Shown: in pieces, positions 23,835 through 34,840 of the stretch
How positions within the stretch are numbered: the first letter of the stretch is position 1
Layout of the letters: each line of letters begins with the position of its first letter
Source: Silene conica
Lineage: Eukaryota > Streptophyta > Magnoliopsida > Caryophyllales > Caryophyllaceae
Length of the DNA: 64,000 nt
Direction: 5' to 3'
Assembly: GCA_029255685.2 (NCBI GenBank)
Contig: CM055316.2
Coordinates: 73,423,237-73,487,236, forward strand
Notes under the pieces: generated by a model
What the model was told of the DNA's origin: nothing
What the model saw: only the letters and a program-made list of their open reading frames with translations
Database searches by the model: none
Translations under genes and position numbers: made by a program

Positions 23835-24400
23835 CGTATTAAGTTATGCCTTAAGCTGGCCTCTGAACTTAATACGTGGGTTGTTTGTCATATATGGGGA
23901 TATGCCTTAAGCTGGCCTCTGAGCTCCATATGTGTATGTTTGTCGTGTCTGAGACATGCCTTAAACTGGCCTCTGAGTCCAGACATGTTTGATAGTGATC
24001 GCGTTGGAACATGCCTTAAGTTGGCCTCTGAGTCTAACGAGTAGAGCAGTTGCACAACGGGGTAGCTAAGGAACTAACACCTTGCCCGGAGTGCAGATGT
24101 TTGGTGCTAGAACAGGCCTTAAGCTGGCCTCTGAGTTTAGTACCTTGTGATGTGGTGAAGGGACATGCCTTAAGCTGGCATGTGAGTCCTTTACTTTTGG
24201 ATGCTAGTCTATGCCTTAAGTTGGCCGCTGAGTCTAGTGTTTTGCTGATTGGCAGGTCCATGCCTTGAGTTGGCCTCTGAGTCCTTGCTTGCTGTATGCT
24301 TTGGTGTTTAGGTTATGTCTTAAGTTGACCGCTGAACCTTTACACTTGCTGATTTATTAGTATTAGGTTATGTCTTAAGTTGACCGCTGAACCTTTTACT
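23835..24400 (+). repeat. Array of about 10 hairpin-like units in A 5' LTR
   Basis: It has the same core as in F. Arms are complementary within units: CGTATTAAGTT 23835-23845 with AACTTAATACG 23866-23876; GGTGCTAGA 24103-24111 with TTTAGTACC 24136-24144, which needs two G-U pairs; TGTCTG..GAC with GTCCAGACA in unit 3. The array is repeated in the 3' LTR at about 34275-34840. Confidence 0.85.
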
Positions 24401-25127
24401 TGCTGAATTTATCTGCTTGCCTTGAGTTGGTACGTGTCAGATATAGATATTGATAATGATGAGTGAATGAATGTTTGTTTGAGCTATGGTTTGATCATCC
24501 AAGGCATTGGACGACTCTTAGTTCGGTTTCATAAATAGTTGGATTGAAAGACCCCCCGACTGGGTAACCAGTAGGGAAACCGGCTCTCCTTCCTAACGGT
24601 TTATGAAGTTGGTTGAGAGCCGTGCACTAGAGTTTGCATGATAGTATGAGAACAGTTGATGAGATGTTTATGCTTCACATATCTATATATGTTGGAGTAT
24701 TCTGTATTGCTTTGTGTGTTACGTGTTGTCACAAAAGGTGGCTAGGAGAACTCTAGTCACTCCCCACTGATTGTGGCGTACATGTTTTCATGTATGTAGG
24801 TATATGCAGGTTGGAGCGGGGTTCACACGAGAGCTAGCGAGTGATGATCCTTTCATCATATGACATACCCGTTTATCGATTAGCTAGACTCTTAGTTCTT
24901 TTGATACTGTTTTGTTGGTGCCTGTAGGATGTTCCATCCCAGGCTGTTGTACATATTTAGTTTTGATACTTAGAACTGTTACTTATCTATTTTTTTTCAT
25001 TTCAGTTTTAGTTTCCGTTTCAGTTTAACTCTTCTCGTATGTTGTTTACTTTAAAAAGTTTTAATTCCGCTGCATTTTTGGTACTTCTGTATGTTTATAT
25101 TTCCGCTTTCGCGAGGGGTTTTACAGT

Positions 25128-25139
25128 TGGTATCAGAGC
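25128..25139 (+). other. Primer-binding site of A (tRNA-Met type)
   Basis: TGGTATCAGAGC lies two bases after the LTR end, the usual initiator-Met primer site of Tekay-like elements. Confidence 0.9.
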
Positions 25140-25292
25140 ATTATTGCTCCCGACGCACTCATGTGACCCCCAACCTTAACTTGACCAAATAAACAAATAA
25201 TGAATGAGAGATGGGGTAGATCTAAGGATTTATTTTGTAGTCTATTTGTGATTGCTAATTGTTAAGCTAATACTTGTTTTCTCTTTTGAAGG

Positions 25293-28200
25293 ATGGTGAG
25301 ACCCACTACTGCTGATAACATTATGTTGCAAGCAATTCATCACTTGCTTGAGACCCAGAGACAGCAAGCAGGGAATGTTCCACCTCCTCCACCGCCAGGC
25401 AACGAGGCTAATCGTCCTGGTAGTTTCTCTTGGATAGCTTCGCAGATGTCCCGTAGCCATGTGAAGACTTATGGTGGCGAGGTTGACCCGGTAGCTCTTA
25501 CCGAGTGGTTCAGGGAGAAGGAAAAGAGCTTTACCATGTATTCGGTGGGTAGAGAGGATAGAGTGCGGCTAGCCACTTACTTTCTTACCCTTGAGGGCGA
25601 TATGTGGTGGGCGTTGACCGGACCTACTTTCACTCTTGATCCTTTGTTCAATTTGGAGGCTTTTAAGGATAAGCTCGAGACGAGGTTTTATCCTAAAGAG
25701 CTCAGATCACAGCGACTCAAAGAATTCATGGATTTGAAGCAAGGCAAGATGTCAGTTCAGGAGTTTACAGACCGATTCAACCAACTTGCCCATTTCGCAT
25801 CGAGGTTTGTCAGAGATGAGGCTGAGAGAGTCTACTTTTACCGTGGGAAGCTAGGACCGCGCATCGAGAATATGGTTCGTCGTGACTCGACTTCTTTTGT
25901 GGAGGTATATGATGATGCTATTTGGGCCGAGAGTTCCATTCGTGCCATAGATGCTGAGACTCGAGCTGCTACTTCCAGTGTGACTCCTCACCAGAGATCA
26001 GTGTACCAGGGGAAGAGACAGTTTGTTCCTTCTACTTCTTCGCCGTCTTCTCAGAAGAAGCGGTTTGAGAGGTTCTCTGCTCCGGTTGCTAAGACCATTG
26101 TTCACACCGACACAGCTGCTAGAGTTTGCCACCGTTGTGGTAAACGTTCTCATCCGGGTTTTGACTGTTTCAAGAATGCTTTCAAGTGCTACACTTGCAA
26201 TGGATTTGGGCATAAGTCTTATGAGTGTCCTGGGAGGAACACCGCACTTGGCAAGGCTGCTACTGCTGCTGCAGCGACTAAGGGAGGAAAGCCGAAAGGG
26301 AAGATTATTGTGATGACTAGGGCTGAGGCTAAGGCTCATCCAGACATTGTTGCCAGTATCTTTTCTGTTCTTGGCGCTGAGTGCCTTATTTTGTTCGATA
26401 CTGGAGCTTCTCTTTCATTTATATCGACTCAGTTCGCAGACCGTTTAGCTCTTCAGTCTTCATTGGTTGAGGAGACTTCCATTTCCTTACCTTCTGGAGA
26501 CGTGTTTTCCCGCTCTTCGTCCCATAGGGATGTTCCGATTATTATTGGTCAAGCTACATTTCCAGCGGACTTACTGAGATTTCCTCTCGAGGAGTTTGAT
26601 ATTATCCTCGGTATGGATTGGTTATCGCGATACCATGCTCGCTTCGAGTGTCGCGACCAGAAAATCTGCTTGAGGAGTTCTTCAGGAGTTCGTGTTTCCT
26701 ATAGGGGAACTCGCCCTCAAAAGGGTGTTCGTGTTATCTCTTCGATGATAGCATCTCATCTTCTTAGGAAGGGTTGCCAAGCCTTCCTGTGTGTTGTTTC
26801 AGCTGCAAAGCCATCGCTACCGAAGCCTGAGGATGTAGCCATTGTTCGTGAGTGTCCAGATGTTTTCCCAGATGACTTGCCAAGGATACCGCCAGAGAGA
26901 GATGTGGAGTTTACCATTGAGCTTGTTCCAGGTACCGGACCGATTTCCAAAGCTCCTTACCATATGGCTCCGCCAGAGTTGAAAGAATTGAAGCAGCAAT
27001 TGGAAGAGATGATCGAGAAAGGGTTCATTAGACCGAGTGCTTCTCCGTGGGGTACTCCAGTTTTGTTCGTTAAGAAGAAAGATGGTTCCATGAGACTTTG
27101 CATCGACTATAGAGAACTGAACCGAGTGACCGTGAAGAACAGATATCCTTTGCCTAGGATAAATGACTTGTTTGATCAGTTGAGAGGTGCTTCTAGGTTT
27201 TCTAAGATTGATCTTCGATCGGGTTATCATCAGATTCCAGTGAGAGAGGCTGATATTGCGAAGACTGCTTTTCGTACCAGATATGGGCATTTTGAGTTCG
27301 TGGTTATGCCTTTTGGGTTGACTAATGCACCTGCTATCTTCATGGATCAGATGAACCGTACCTTTAGTGAGTATCTTGACACTTGTGTTGTGGTGTTTAT
27401 TGATGATATCCTCATTTACTCTAAGACCGATGAGGAGCATGCTGAGCATCTTCGATTGATTCTTGGGATTTTACGTCGACAGAAGTGGTTCGCGAAGTTC
27501 TCTAAGTGTGAGTTTTGGCTTTCTAAGGTTGCATTTCTTGGACATGTGATATCTAGTGAGGGAGTTATGGTTGATCCCGCAAAGATTATTGAGGCCGTTG
27601 TTGATTGGGAGAGTCCCAAAGATGTGGGAGAGATCCGTAGTTTCCTTGGTTTAGCGGGTTAATACCGTCGATTTGTTGAGGATTTCTCTAGGTTAGCTCG
27701 TCCGATGACTCAGTTATTGAAGAAGGAAGCTAAATTTGTGTGGACCGACAAGTGTGAGAGTTCTTTCCAGGAATTGAAGACTAGGTTGACTTCCGCTCCC
27801 GTACTTGCTTTGCCAGAGATTGGAGTTGACTTTGATGTCTATTGTGATGCTTCGATGTTAGGGCTTGGATGTGTGCTGATGCAGAGTGGTAAGGTGATAG
27901 CTTACTCATCTAGACAGTTGAGAGTTCACGAGGTGAACTATCCGACACATGATCTTGAGTTGGCTGCAGTCGTTCATGCTTTGAAGATGTGGCGTCATTA
28001 CTTGATTGGATCTCATTTTCGCATTTTCACGGATCACAAGAGTCTTAAGTACATTTTCACTCAGAAAGACCTTAATATGCGACAGAGACGTTGGCTAGAG
28101 TTGGTTAAGGATTATGACATTGAGTTATTGTATCATGAGGGAAAAGCCAATGTCGTTGCTGATGCGCTTAGCCGCAAGACTTCTCATTCGATGAGTGTTA

Positions 28201-29630
28201 TGCGTGTATTGCCCGATGAGTTGTGTTCCGAGTTCCGGAAGTTGAGATTAGAGATGGTGGGTAGTGGTTTTGATTGGTTAGCTGCTATGACTGCCGAGCC
28301 GTCTTTATATTGGGAGATTCGCCAGAGTTTACCTTCAGATGCTGATTTCAAGAAGTTCGAGGCTAAGATTTCGAGTGGTGTTGCACCTGACTTAGTGATT
28401 AATGCTGATGGTTTCCTTAGGTTCCGTGGTAGGATGTATGTTCCTGATGTGCCAGACTTGAGGAAGAGGGTTCTTGAGGAGGCTCACTTGGCACCGTATT
28501 CAGTTCATCCAGGAGGAGAGAAAATGCACAAGGATTTGAGACTTATGTTTTGGTGGCCTGGTATGAAGAGAGAAATCTTAGATTATGTGAGTAGGTGCTT
28601 GACTTGTCAACAAGTCAAGATAGAGCATAAGAGGCCAGGTGGTTTGCTACAGCCGCTTCCCGTTCCTTAGTGGAAGTGGGAGTGCATATCTATGGACTTT
28701 GTGACGGCTTTGCCTAAGACTGTGGGAGGCAAAGATGCGATTTGGGTTATTGTGGACCGACTAACTAAGTGTGCCAGATTCGTGCCGATCAGAGAGACAT
28801 GGGACATGGATCGATAAGCCAGGGCTTATATTGCTGAGATAGTCCGATATCATGGGGTGCCGAGAGAGATCGTTTCAGATCGTGATCCTCGTTTTTGCTC
28901 CAGATTCTGGAAGGCTTTACAAGAGGCTATGGGTAGCCGTTTGTTGATGAATACCGCTTTTCATGCCGCGACCGATGGGCAATCCGAGAGGACCATACAG
29001 ACACTAGAGGATTTGCTCCGCGCTTGTGCCCTCGATTTTCAGAGTTCTTGGGAGCAGTGTTTGCCGTTGGTAGAGTTTTCTTACAACAACAATTACCATT
29101 CTTCCATTGGTATGGCTCCGTACGAGGCTCTTTACGGGAGGAAGTGCCGTAGCCCGATCTGTTGGGATCAGGCGAGTGACGTGCACGACCTTGGACCTGA
29201 CCAGCTAGCTGAGACCATTGACCGTGTACAGCTCATTAGAAATAGGATGAAGGCCGCTCAGGACCGGCAGAAGTCCTATGCTGATGTCCGTCGTAGACCT
29301 TTAGAGTTTGAGGAGGGTGACCGTGTCTTTTTTAGGGTGTCTCCGATGAAGGGCGTCAAGAGGTTTGGCTTTAAGGGCAAGCTGAGCCCTAAGTATATCG
29401 GACCTTTTGTGATCGGGAAGAAGATTGGCGCCGTAGCTTACCGTTTGGACTTGCCTCCTAGTTTGGGCAAGGTCCATAACGTCTTTCACGTTTCCCAGCT
29501 CCGCAGATATGTTAGTGATCCGAGTCATGTACTGCATAGAGAGATCGAGAACCTGGAGCCGAGTCTTGCCTTCGAGGAGCGTCCAGTGAAGATCCTTGAC
29601 CGACAGGAGAGGAAGCTTAGGAGCAAGTAG
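25293..29630 (+). pseudogene. Chromovirus gag-pol region of A (broken)
   Basis: Domains by rough position: gag 25380-26000 ([21 protein letters not shown]); two zinc knuckles 26125-26235 ([14 protein letters not shown] and [14 protein letters not shown]); protease near 26395 ([11 protein letters not shown]); RT 26900-27460 ([31 protein letters not shown]); RNase H 27800-28170 ([27 protein letters not shown]); integrase 28490-29130 (zinc-binding [11 protein letters not shown]...CLTCQQVK, core, then NNNYHSSIGMAPYEALYGRKC); C-terminal integrase near 29300-29520. A chromodomain-type remnant follows to about 29730. The family makes a polyprotein for capsid, reverse transcription and integration. 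About three interruptions, so this copy is a fossil. Confidence 0.9.
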
Positions 29631-29783
29631 TGCCCTTGGTGAAGATTCTATGGCGTTGCGGTGATGTCGAGGAGCAGACATGGGAGACTGAGGCATCGAT
29701 GCGTGTTGCGCTTCCCTTCTTATTCGATTGAGGTATAGTATATAGATTTATATCCATTCGAGTTTCGAGGACGAAACTTTTTG

Positions 29784-29796
29784 AAGTTGGGGTGAT
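29784..29796 (+). other. Polypurine tract of A
   Basis: AAGTTGGGGTGAT immediately precedes the 3' LTR, and the same tract precedes F's 3' LTR at about 4676-4687. Confidence 0.85.
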
Positions 29797-30163
29797 TGTA
29801 ACATCCCGTATTTTCGTAAAATCTATTTTAAGCGTTTTAAATTATTTTAAGTTATAAAATAATATTTTAATAATTTATTGTGAAAGATTTTAATTTAATT
29901 AGTAAGATCCGTCTTAAGAACCTTAAGTCCTTAAGACGAATACAAACTTGGTAAGGTTAAGTCCCAACTTAAATATCCGTTCAAGTATCCTAACCCGTTT
30001 AATTGACTCGGAAATGACAACCCATAAACCCCCTTAAAACCCTTTAGTCGATATATTCATTCATCATCTTCAACTCTTTCCACTGTAAACTAATTTCTCT
30101 TAAAACCTCCATTGTTAACCTCTTCTTTTGCTCTTTTCTCCATCATCCGTCTACCGATTGAAG

Positions 30164-30304
30164 GTAATAATAACATTTTCGGAATCCTCATTTAATTTCC
30201 AAGCCATCTATCACTTTCGTTTTTCAAATCCTTAACTTTGAAAATGGGGCTGTTTCGCATAAATTCCGTTTTCTAGCCCTTAAACCCGTTTTTCGTGCTT
30301 GTAG
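30164..30304 (+). promoter_or_regulatory. Candidate LTR promoter-proximal intron (prediction)
   Basis: A TATA-like CGATATAT at 30049-30056 is followed by leader-like sequence, a possible donor AAG|GTAATAAT (30163/30164) and acceptor TGCTTGTAG (ending 30304). The 5' LTR has the equivalent at 22567-22707, and F's LTR has its own donor/acceptor pair at 5182-5275. Splicing is inferred from motif and position only. Confidence 0.4.
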
Positions 30305-30725
30305 GTGAAGGATTGGAGAACCCGGACATTGATAGCTTCGTGGTAGAGGAGGATCTTTAAGCCGGAGTGCATTTAAGGTGACGATAATGAGAAACTCGAC
30401 CTTAATGTGAATATTAGCAAGTTTTGATGTGTTCCTATATTTGTTTCTGATTTTTGTTAATGTTTAATGATCAAAGGACTTAGTATCATGTTTAGGATTG
30501 TTCTTATGTGAACAATTCATGGTTGGTGATGTTGTTATATGTTCTTAAGCTTATTTTCAGTTTTTCACAAGTTAAGACAGATACATTGAATTAATCGTTT
30601 GAGGATTGTTATGGGATTTGTTTGCTGTTAGAAAGTAGTGTTGGATGATTGGAAATGTTGGGTAAACCTTACTTGTAACAATTTTTAAGAATTAGTGTCG
30701 ATTTGTGGTGTTTTGAATAATCTGG
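30186..30725 (+). repeat. Direct repeat, left copy (LTR segment before NLR)
   Basis: 540 bp, repeated at 33217-33755. The copies differ at a few bases. The right copy is closer to A's 5' LTR by eye at the sites I compared. Confidence 0.9.
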
Positions 30726-30781
30726 CTCACAAGGTACGCACTGCATTCTCTAGCTCTAACCCTTTTGGGTTCAATAGAAAA

Positions 30782-33226
30782 ATGGCGAAACAGATGAAGT
30801 CTATTAGGGAAGAACTTGATGAGCTTAAGTCCCAAATGGAGGGCTTGAACTTAAGGGTATGTCTTCCCGATCAAGACCCAATTAGCCGTTTGCTAGTTGA
30901 TAGGGAAACAATCTCTTTTGTTCAAGCAGACGGTGTGATTGGTAGGGATAAGGATAAAGATAACATCATGAACATGATTTTTGATCCTAAGTATGCGAAA
31001 GAGGGTGTTACTGCGATACCCATTGTGGGTTTTGGTGGTTTAGGGAAAACGACTCTTGCTCAACTTGTTTTTAATGATCAAAGGGTTAAAAAAGAGTTTG
31101 ATGTTGCCAAATGGGCGTGTGTACCTGAAATAAATGATCAAAATGAAGTATTAGGAAAGATTATGAGCGCCTTGACTGATAAGAATTGTAAGCATCTTTC
31201 AATGGAGCGAATTCAGTCACAAATTAGAGCAGCAGTAAAGGATAAGAAGTTTATGCTCGTTCTTGATGATATATGGGATGAAAGTCGTGATAGGTGGCTG
31301 AAACTCAAAGATATATTGCAATGTGGTAGCCACGGAAGTAAAATAATTGTGACAACGCGATCTGGTGTGGTTGCAAACATTGTAGGAACGGTTCCTGAAG
31401 CCTACAAGCTAGGACTTCTAACAGAAGAGGAGTCCTGGGATCTGTTCAAATTGTTAGCTTTTAAAAATGGACGGGAGGAGAGTAATCGTGCTTTGGTTCA
31501 AATTGGTAAAGAGATTGTGGGAAATTGCGGAAATGTTCCGTTGGCAATCAGGGTTGTTGGAAGCCTTCTTTATTCAGAACACACTGAGAAAGAGTGGGAA
31601 CTATTTAGAGTTCAACTCTCGAAGGCAAAGGTCATAGACCTTAATGATATCATGCCCATTCTGAAGCTAAGCTATGATTACTTGCCATCAGCATTAAAAC
31701 GGTGCATTGCTTATTGTTCATTGTTCCCTAAGGATTATGAGTTTCAGAGATCTGAACTTGTTCGTCTCTGGATTGCTCAAGGATATGTTGAGGAAAGTCT
31801 TGGTATGGAGGAGGTGGGGGATCAATACTTTCTTGAGTTGGTAAGGAGGAATTTTTTTCAGGATGTTAAGGAATATGATGACGGCTTTATATGCTGCAAA
31901 ATGCATGACTTAGTCCATGATTTGGCTCAATATATAGCTGGTGAAGAGAGCATCTCAGTGGATGGGTCAGGAGCACAATTCACAAATAAACTTGTGCATG
32001 TCAATTTTTGTGAAGGAGAAAAGCTAAGCGAATCCGCACGATCCTTGCTTGCTGCAACAAATGTGCGGTCTTTGCTGTTGAATAGCGGTAATATAAAAGC
32101 ATCAACGTTTGAAGAATTGGTTTTGAGGTTCAGGTCTTTACGTGCTCTGAGTAGCTGTAACATTGAGACAGTGTCAGGTTCAATAGGGAAGTTAAGACAT
32201 TTAAGGTACCTTAATTTACGGAATAGCCCTATCACATTTCTTCCTGATTTCATCACTAGGTTAGATAACCTGAAAACATTGAATTTAGATAATTGTACTC
32301 AACTTAAAGAGTTGCCTAGAGGTTTTACTAAACTAGTGAACCTCAGACACCTTGGAATTCATGGATGCCCTTTCACCGACTTATCTCCAAATTTTGGAAG
32401 AATGAAGTCACCCAGGAAGTTGAACAGATTTATTATAGGCCAGAACAATGGTTTAGACGCACTGCGTGACTTAAATCTCAGGGGTAGATTAGAAATTGAA
32501 TACTGCAGATGGCGTACAAACGCTGTGGTTGAAACCCAGGGTGCTAATTTAAAAGAAAAGAAACAGTTAACCTTCTTCTCATTCTGGTTTGAGTACCAGG
32601 GACATCAACCAGCACTTGCTACTCAAGATGAAATTTTGCTATTGGAGTCCTTGGATCTACCGCCAAGTCTTAAATGGCTGCAATTTTCCGGCATTCTAGG
32701 AAATAGGTTTCCCCGCGGGTTTTTACATGCATTATCTAATCTTGTTGAGATTTTTATCAAAGATTGTAATAGTTGTCAAGCTCTACCACTCTTCAACCGG
32801 CTTCCTCTTCTCAAGCATCTTAGTTTAATATGGCTTAAAGCCTTGGAGTATGTAGAGGTTGATGATGTTAGGATCATCAATGAAACGTATTTTCCGGCCT
32901 TGGAGTCTTTGGTGCTAAAGGATATGCAAGAACTGAAAAGGTGGTCAAAAGTGGAACAGGGGGACAGTCTCCAACGAGGGCAGTGCTATGCATTCCACCG
33001 GCTTAGAAGTCTTGAGATATTTCGGTGCTCCAAGTTGATGACATTTCCCTTGATGCCACAGCTTGAGTCACTAACTGCGAGTAATATCCATGGGGAACTG
33101 CTGAAATCTATTTTAACATTACCACCCTCGTTTTCATCAACTCCCACATTAAGATATATAGGGATTCAATATATTGAACCATTGATAAGCTTGAACCTGA
33201 GATATCAGTACTTGAACCTCATTTAA
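30782..33226 (+). CDS. CC-NBS-LRR (NLR) resistance-gene segment captured inside an LTR
   Basis: An open frame of 814 codons from the first ATG (30782). NLR-derived coding sequence starts earlier, at 30726, in frame with LTR sequence. Order: the end of a coiled-coil domain (KIREELDELK-like), P-loop GFGGLGKTTLA (nt ~31028), kinase-2 MLVLDDIWDE, RNBS-B GSKIIVTTRS, GLPL variant GNVPLAIRVVG, RNBS-D CIAYCSLFPKDYEF, CKMHDLVHDLAQ (the MHD switch, nt ~31900), then leucine-rich repeats from about nt 32130. Family members sense pathogen effectors in the cytoplasm by ATP/ADP switching. The N-terminal coiled coil (about 100 residues) and the last repeats are missing. The final codons and stop come from LTR sequence. 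No intron is needed. All nucleotide-binding motifs are intact with no internal stop, so capture was recent or the frame has been kept. Function is doubtful. Confidence 0.88.
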   Translation: MAKQMKSIREELDELKSQMEGLNLRVCLPDQDPISRLLVDRETISFVQADGVIGRDKDKDNIMNMIFDPKYAKEGVTAIPIVGFGGLGKTTLAQLVFNDQRVKKEFDVAKWACVPEINDQNEVLGKIMSALTDKNCKHLSMERIQSQIRAAVKDKKFMLVLDDIWDESRDRWLKLKDILQCGSHGSKIIVTTRSGVVANIVGTVPEAYKLGLLTEEESWDLFKLLAFKNGREESNRALVQIGKEIVGNCGNVPLAIRVVGSLLYSEHTEKEWELFRVQLSKAKVIDLNDIMPILKLSYDYLPSALKRCIAYCSLFPKDYEFQRSELVRLWIAQGYVEESLGMEEVGDQYFLELVRRNFFQDVKEYDDGFICCKMHDLVHDLAQYIAGEESISVDGSGAQFTNKLVHVNFCEGEKLSESARSLLAATNVRSLLLNSGNIKASTFEELVLRFRSLRALSSCNIETVSGSIGKLRHLRYLNLRNSPITFLPDFITRLDNLKTLNLDNCTQLKELPRGFTKLVNLRHLGIHGCPFTDLSPNFGRMKSPRKLNRFIIGQNNGLDALRDLNLRGRLEIEYCRWRTNAVVETQGANLKEKKQLTFFSFWFEYQGHQPALATQDEILLLESLDLPPSLKWLQFSGILGNRFPRGFLHALSNLVEIFIKDCNSCQALPLFNRLPLLKHLSLIWLKALEYVEVDDVRIINETYFPALESLVLKDMQELKRWSKVEQGDSLQRGQCYAFHRLRSLEIFRCSKLMTFPLMPQLESLTASNIHGELLKSILTLPPSFSSTPTLRYIGIQYIEPLISLNLRYQYLNLI

Positions 33227-33755
33227 TTTCCAAGCCATCTATCACTTTCGTTTTTCAAATCCTTAACTTCGAAAATGGGGCTGTTTCGCATAAATTCCGT
33301 TTTCTAGCCCTTAAACCCGTTTTTCGTGCTTGTAGGTGAAGGATTGGAGAACCCGGACATTGATAGCTTCGTGGTAGAGGAGGATCTTTAAGCCGGAGTG
33401 CATTTAAGGTGACGATAATGAGAAACTCGACCTTAATGTGAATATTAGCAAGTTTTGATGTGTTCCTATATTTGTTTCTGATTTTTGTTAATGTTTAATG
33501 ATCAAAGGACTTAGTATCATGTTTAGGATTGTTCTTATGTGAAGAATTCATGCTTGGTGATGTTGTTATATGTTCTTAAGCTTATTTTCAGTTTTTCACA
33601 AGTTAAGACAGATACATTGAATTAACGTTTGAGGATTGTTATGGGATTTGTTTGCTGTTAGAAAGTAGTGTTGGATGATTGGAAATGTTGGGTAAACCTT
33701 ACTTGTAACAATTTTGAAGAATTAGTGTCGATTTGTGGTGTTTTGAATAATCTGG
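33217..33755 (+). repeat. Direct repeat, right copy (LTR segment after NLR)
   Basis: 539 bp, equivalent to 30186-30725. The NLR/LTR junction falls in a shared CCTCATTTAAT word. The left junction follows AATAATCTGG. Confidence 0.9.
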
Positions 33756-34274
33756 AAATTCACGTTTTTCGTATCAGGCTCTCTGAGCCGGTCGACCGAC
33801 TGGCCGCCGGTCGACCGGCTGGGAGCGCTTCTTGGGTGTTTTGCGTATTCTGAGAAAGTTTGGCTTGGGACTGCCAGCCGGCCGACCGGCTGGGAGTCCC
33901 TTTGTGTTGTTCTCGTTGTAAAAAGAAAAGAGGCTGAGTGGATCACCAGCCGGCCGACCAGCTGCCTGCCGACCGGCTGGGGATCCCTGTAGGCTGTTTT
34001 TGTTGAAATTCGCGTATAACTTTCAAACAATTGATCGGTTTTGATTGAAACTCGTTTTGTGTACCCTTGATATGTATTTGAGGTCCCCGTAGGATGGGCG
34101 ACACTATATTGGGTTCGGGAATGGAGTGAGGACAGAGACCCCCCTGTCGGGTAACCGAAAGGGAAACCGGCTCTCCCTCAACTTAGTTCCCGGGGTCAAT
34201 TAAGTGTTGATTAGAAGTGAAGAAAAGTAGAACTATAGATTAGTTCATAGACTTTGGTTGATATTGTATTGATG

Positions 34275-34840
34275 CGTATTAAGTTATGCCTTAAGCTGGC
34301 CTCTGAACTTAATACGTGGGTTGTTTGTCATATATGGGGATATGCCTTAAGCTGGCCTCTGAGCTCCATATGTGTATGTTTGTCGTGTCTGGGACATGCC
34401 GTAAGCTGGCCTCTGAGTCCAGACATGTTTGATAGTGATCGCGTTGGAACAGGCCTTAAGTTGGCCTCTGAGTCTAACGAGTAGAGCAGTTGCACAACAG
34501 GGTAGCTAAGGAACTGACACCTTGCCCGGAGTGCAGATGTTTGGTGTTAGAACAGGCCTTAAGATGGCCTCTGAGTTTAGTACCTTGTGATGTGGTGAAG
34601 GGACATGCCTTAAGCTGGCCTCTGAGTCCTTTACTTTTGGATGCCAGTCTATGCCTTAAGTTGGCCGCTGAGTCTAGTGTTTTGCTGATTGGCAGGTCCA
34701 TGCCTTGAGTTGGCCTCTGAGTCCTTGCTTGCTGAATGCTTTGGTGTTTAGGTTATGTCTTAAGTTGACCGCTGAACCTTTACACTTGCTGATTGATTAG
34801 TATTAGGTTATGTCTTAAGTTGACCGCTGAACCTTTTACT
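34275..34840 (+). repeat. Hairpin-unit array in A 3' LTR
   Basis: The same ten-unit array as at 23835-24400, with a few base changes that mostly keep arm pairing (for example GGTGTTAGA with TTTAGTACC). Confidence 0.85.

Larger units (their letters stand above)
22200..25125 (+). repeat. 5' LTR of A (2,926 bp)
   Basis: It starts TGTAACATCCCGTATTTTCG and ends GGGGTTTTACA. A TATA-like CGATATAT lies near 22453. A candidate untranslated intron runs from AAG|GTAATAAT at 22566/22567 to GTAG at 22707. A GC-rich palindrome array (23161-23541) and the hairpin-unit array (23835-24400) follow. Confidence 0.9.

Noticed and set aside
23814-24268. Frames with repeated ALSWPLS on either strand
   Set aside because: They translate the tandem hairpin units and have no independent coding support.
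23161-24400. CRISPR-like look of constant repeats with variable spacers
   Set aside because: This is a plant nuclear retrotransposon LTR. The repeats are not uniform in length, there are no cas genes, and the variable parts pair with each other.
26817-27449. 210-codon minus-strand frame under the chromovirus RT
   Set aside because: It is the antisense shadow of gag-pol with no recognisable domain.
30695-30781. Extended NLR start using a GTG codon upstream
   Set aside because: GTG starts are not expected in plant nuclear genes and these first codons are LTR sequence. The first ATG of NLR origin is at 30782.
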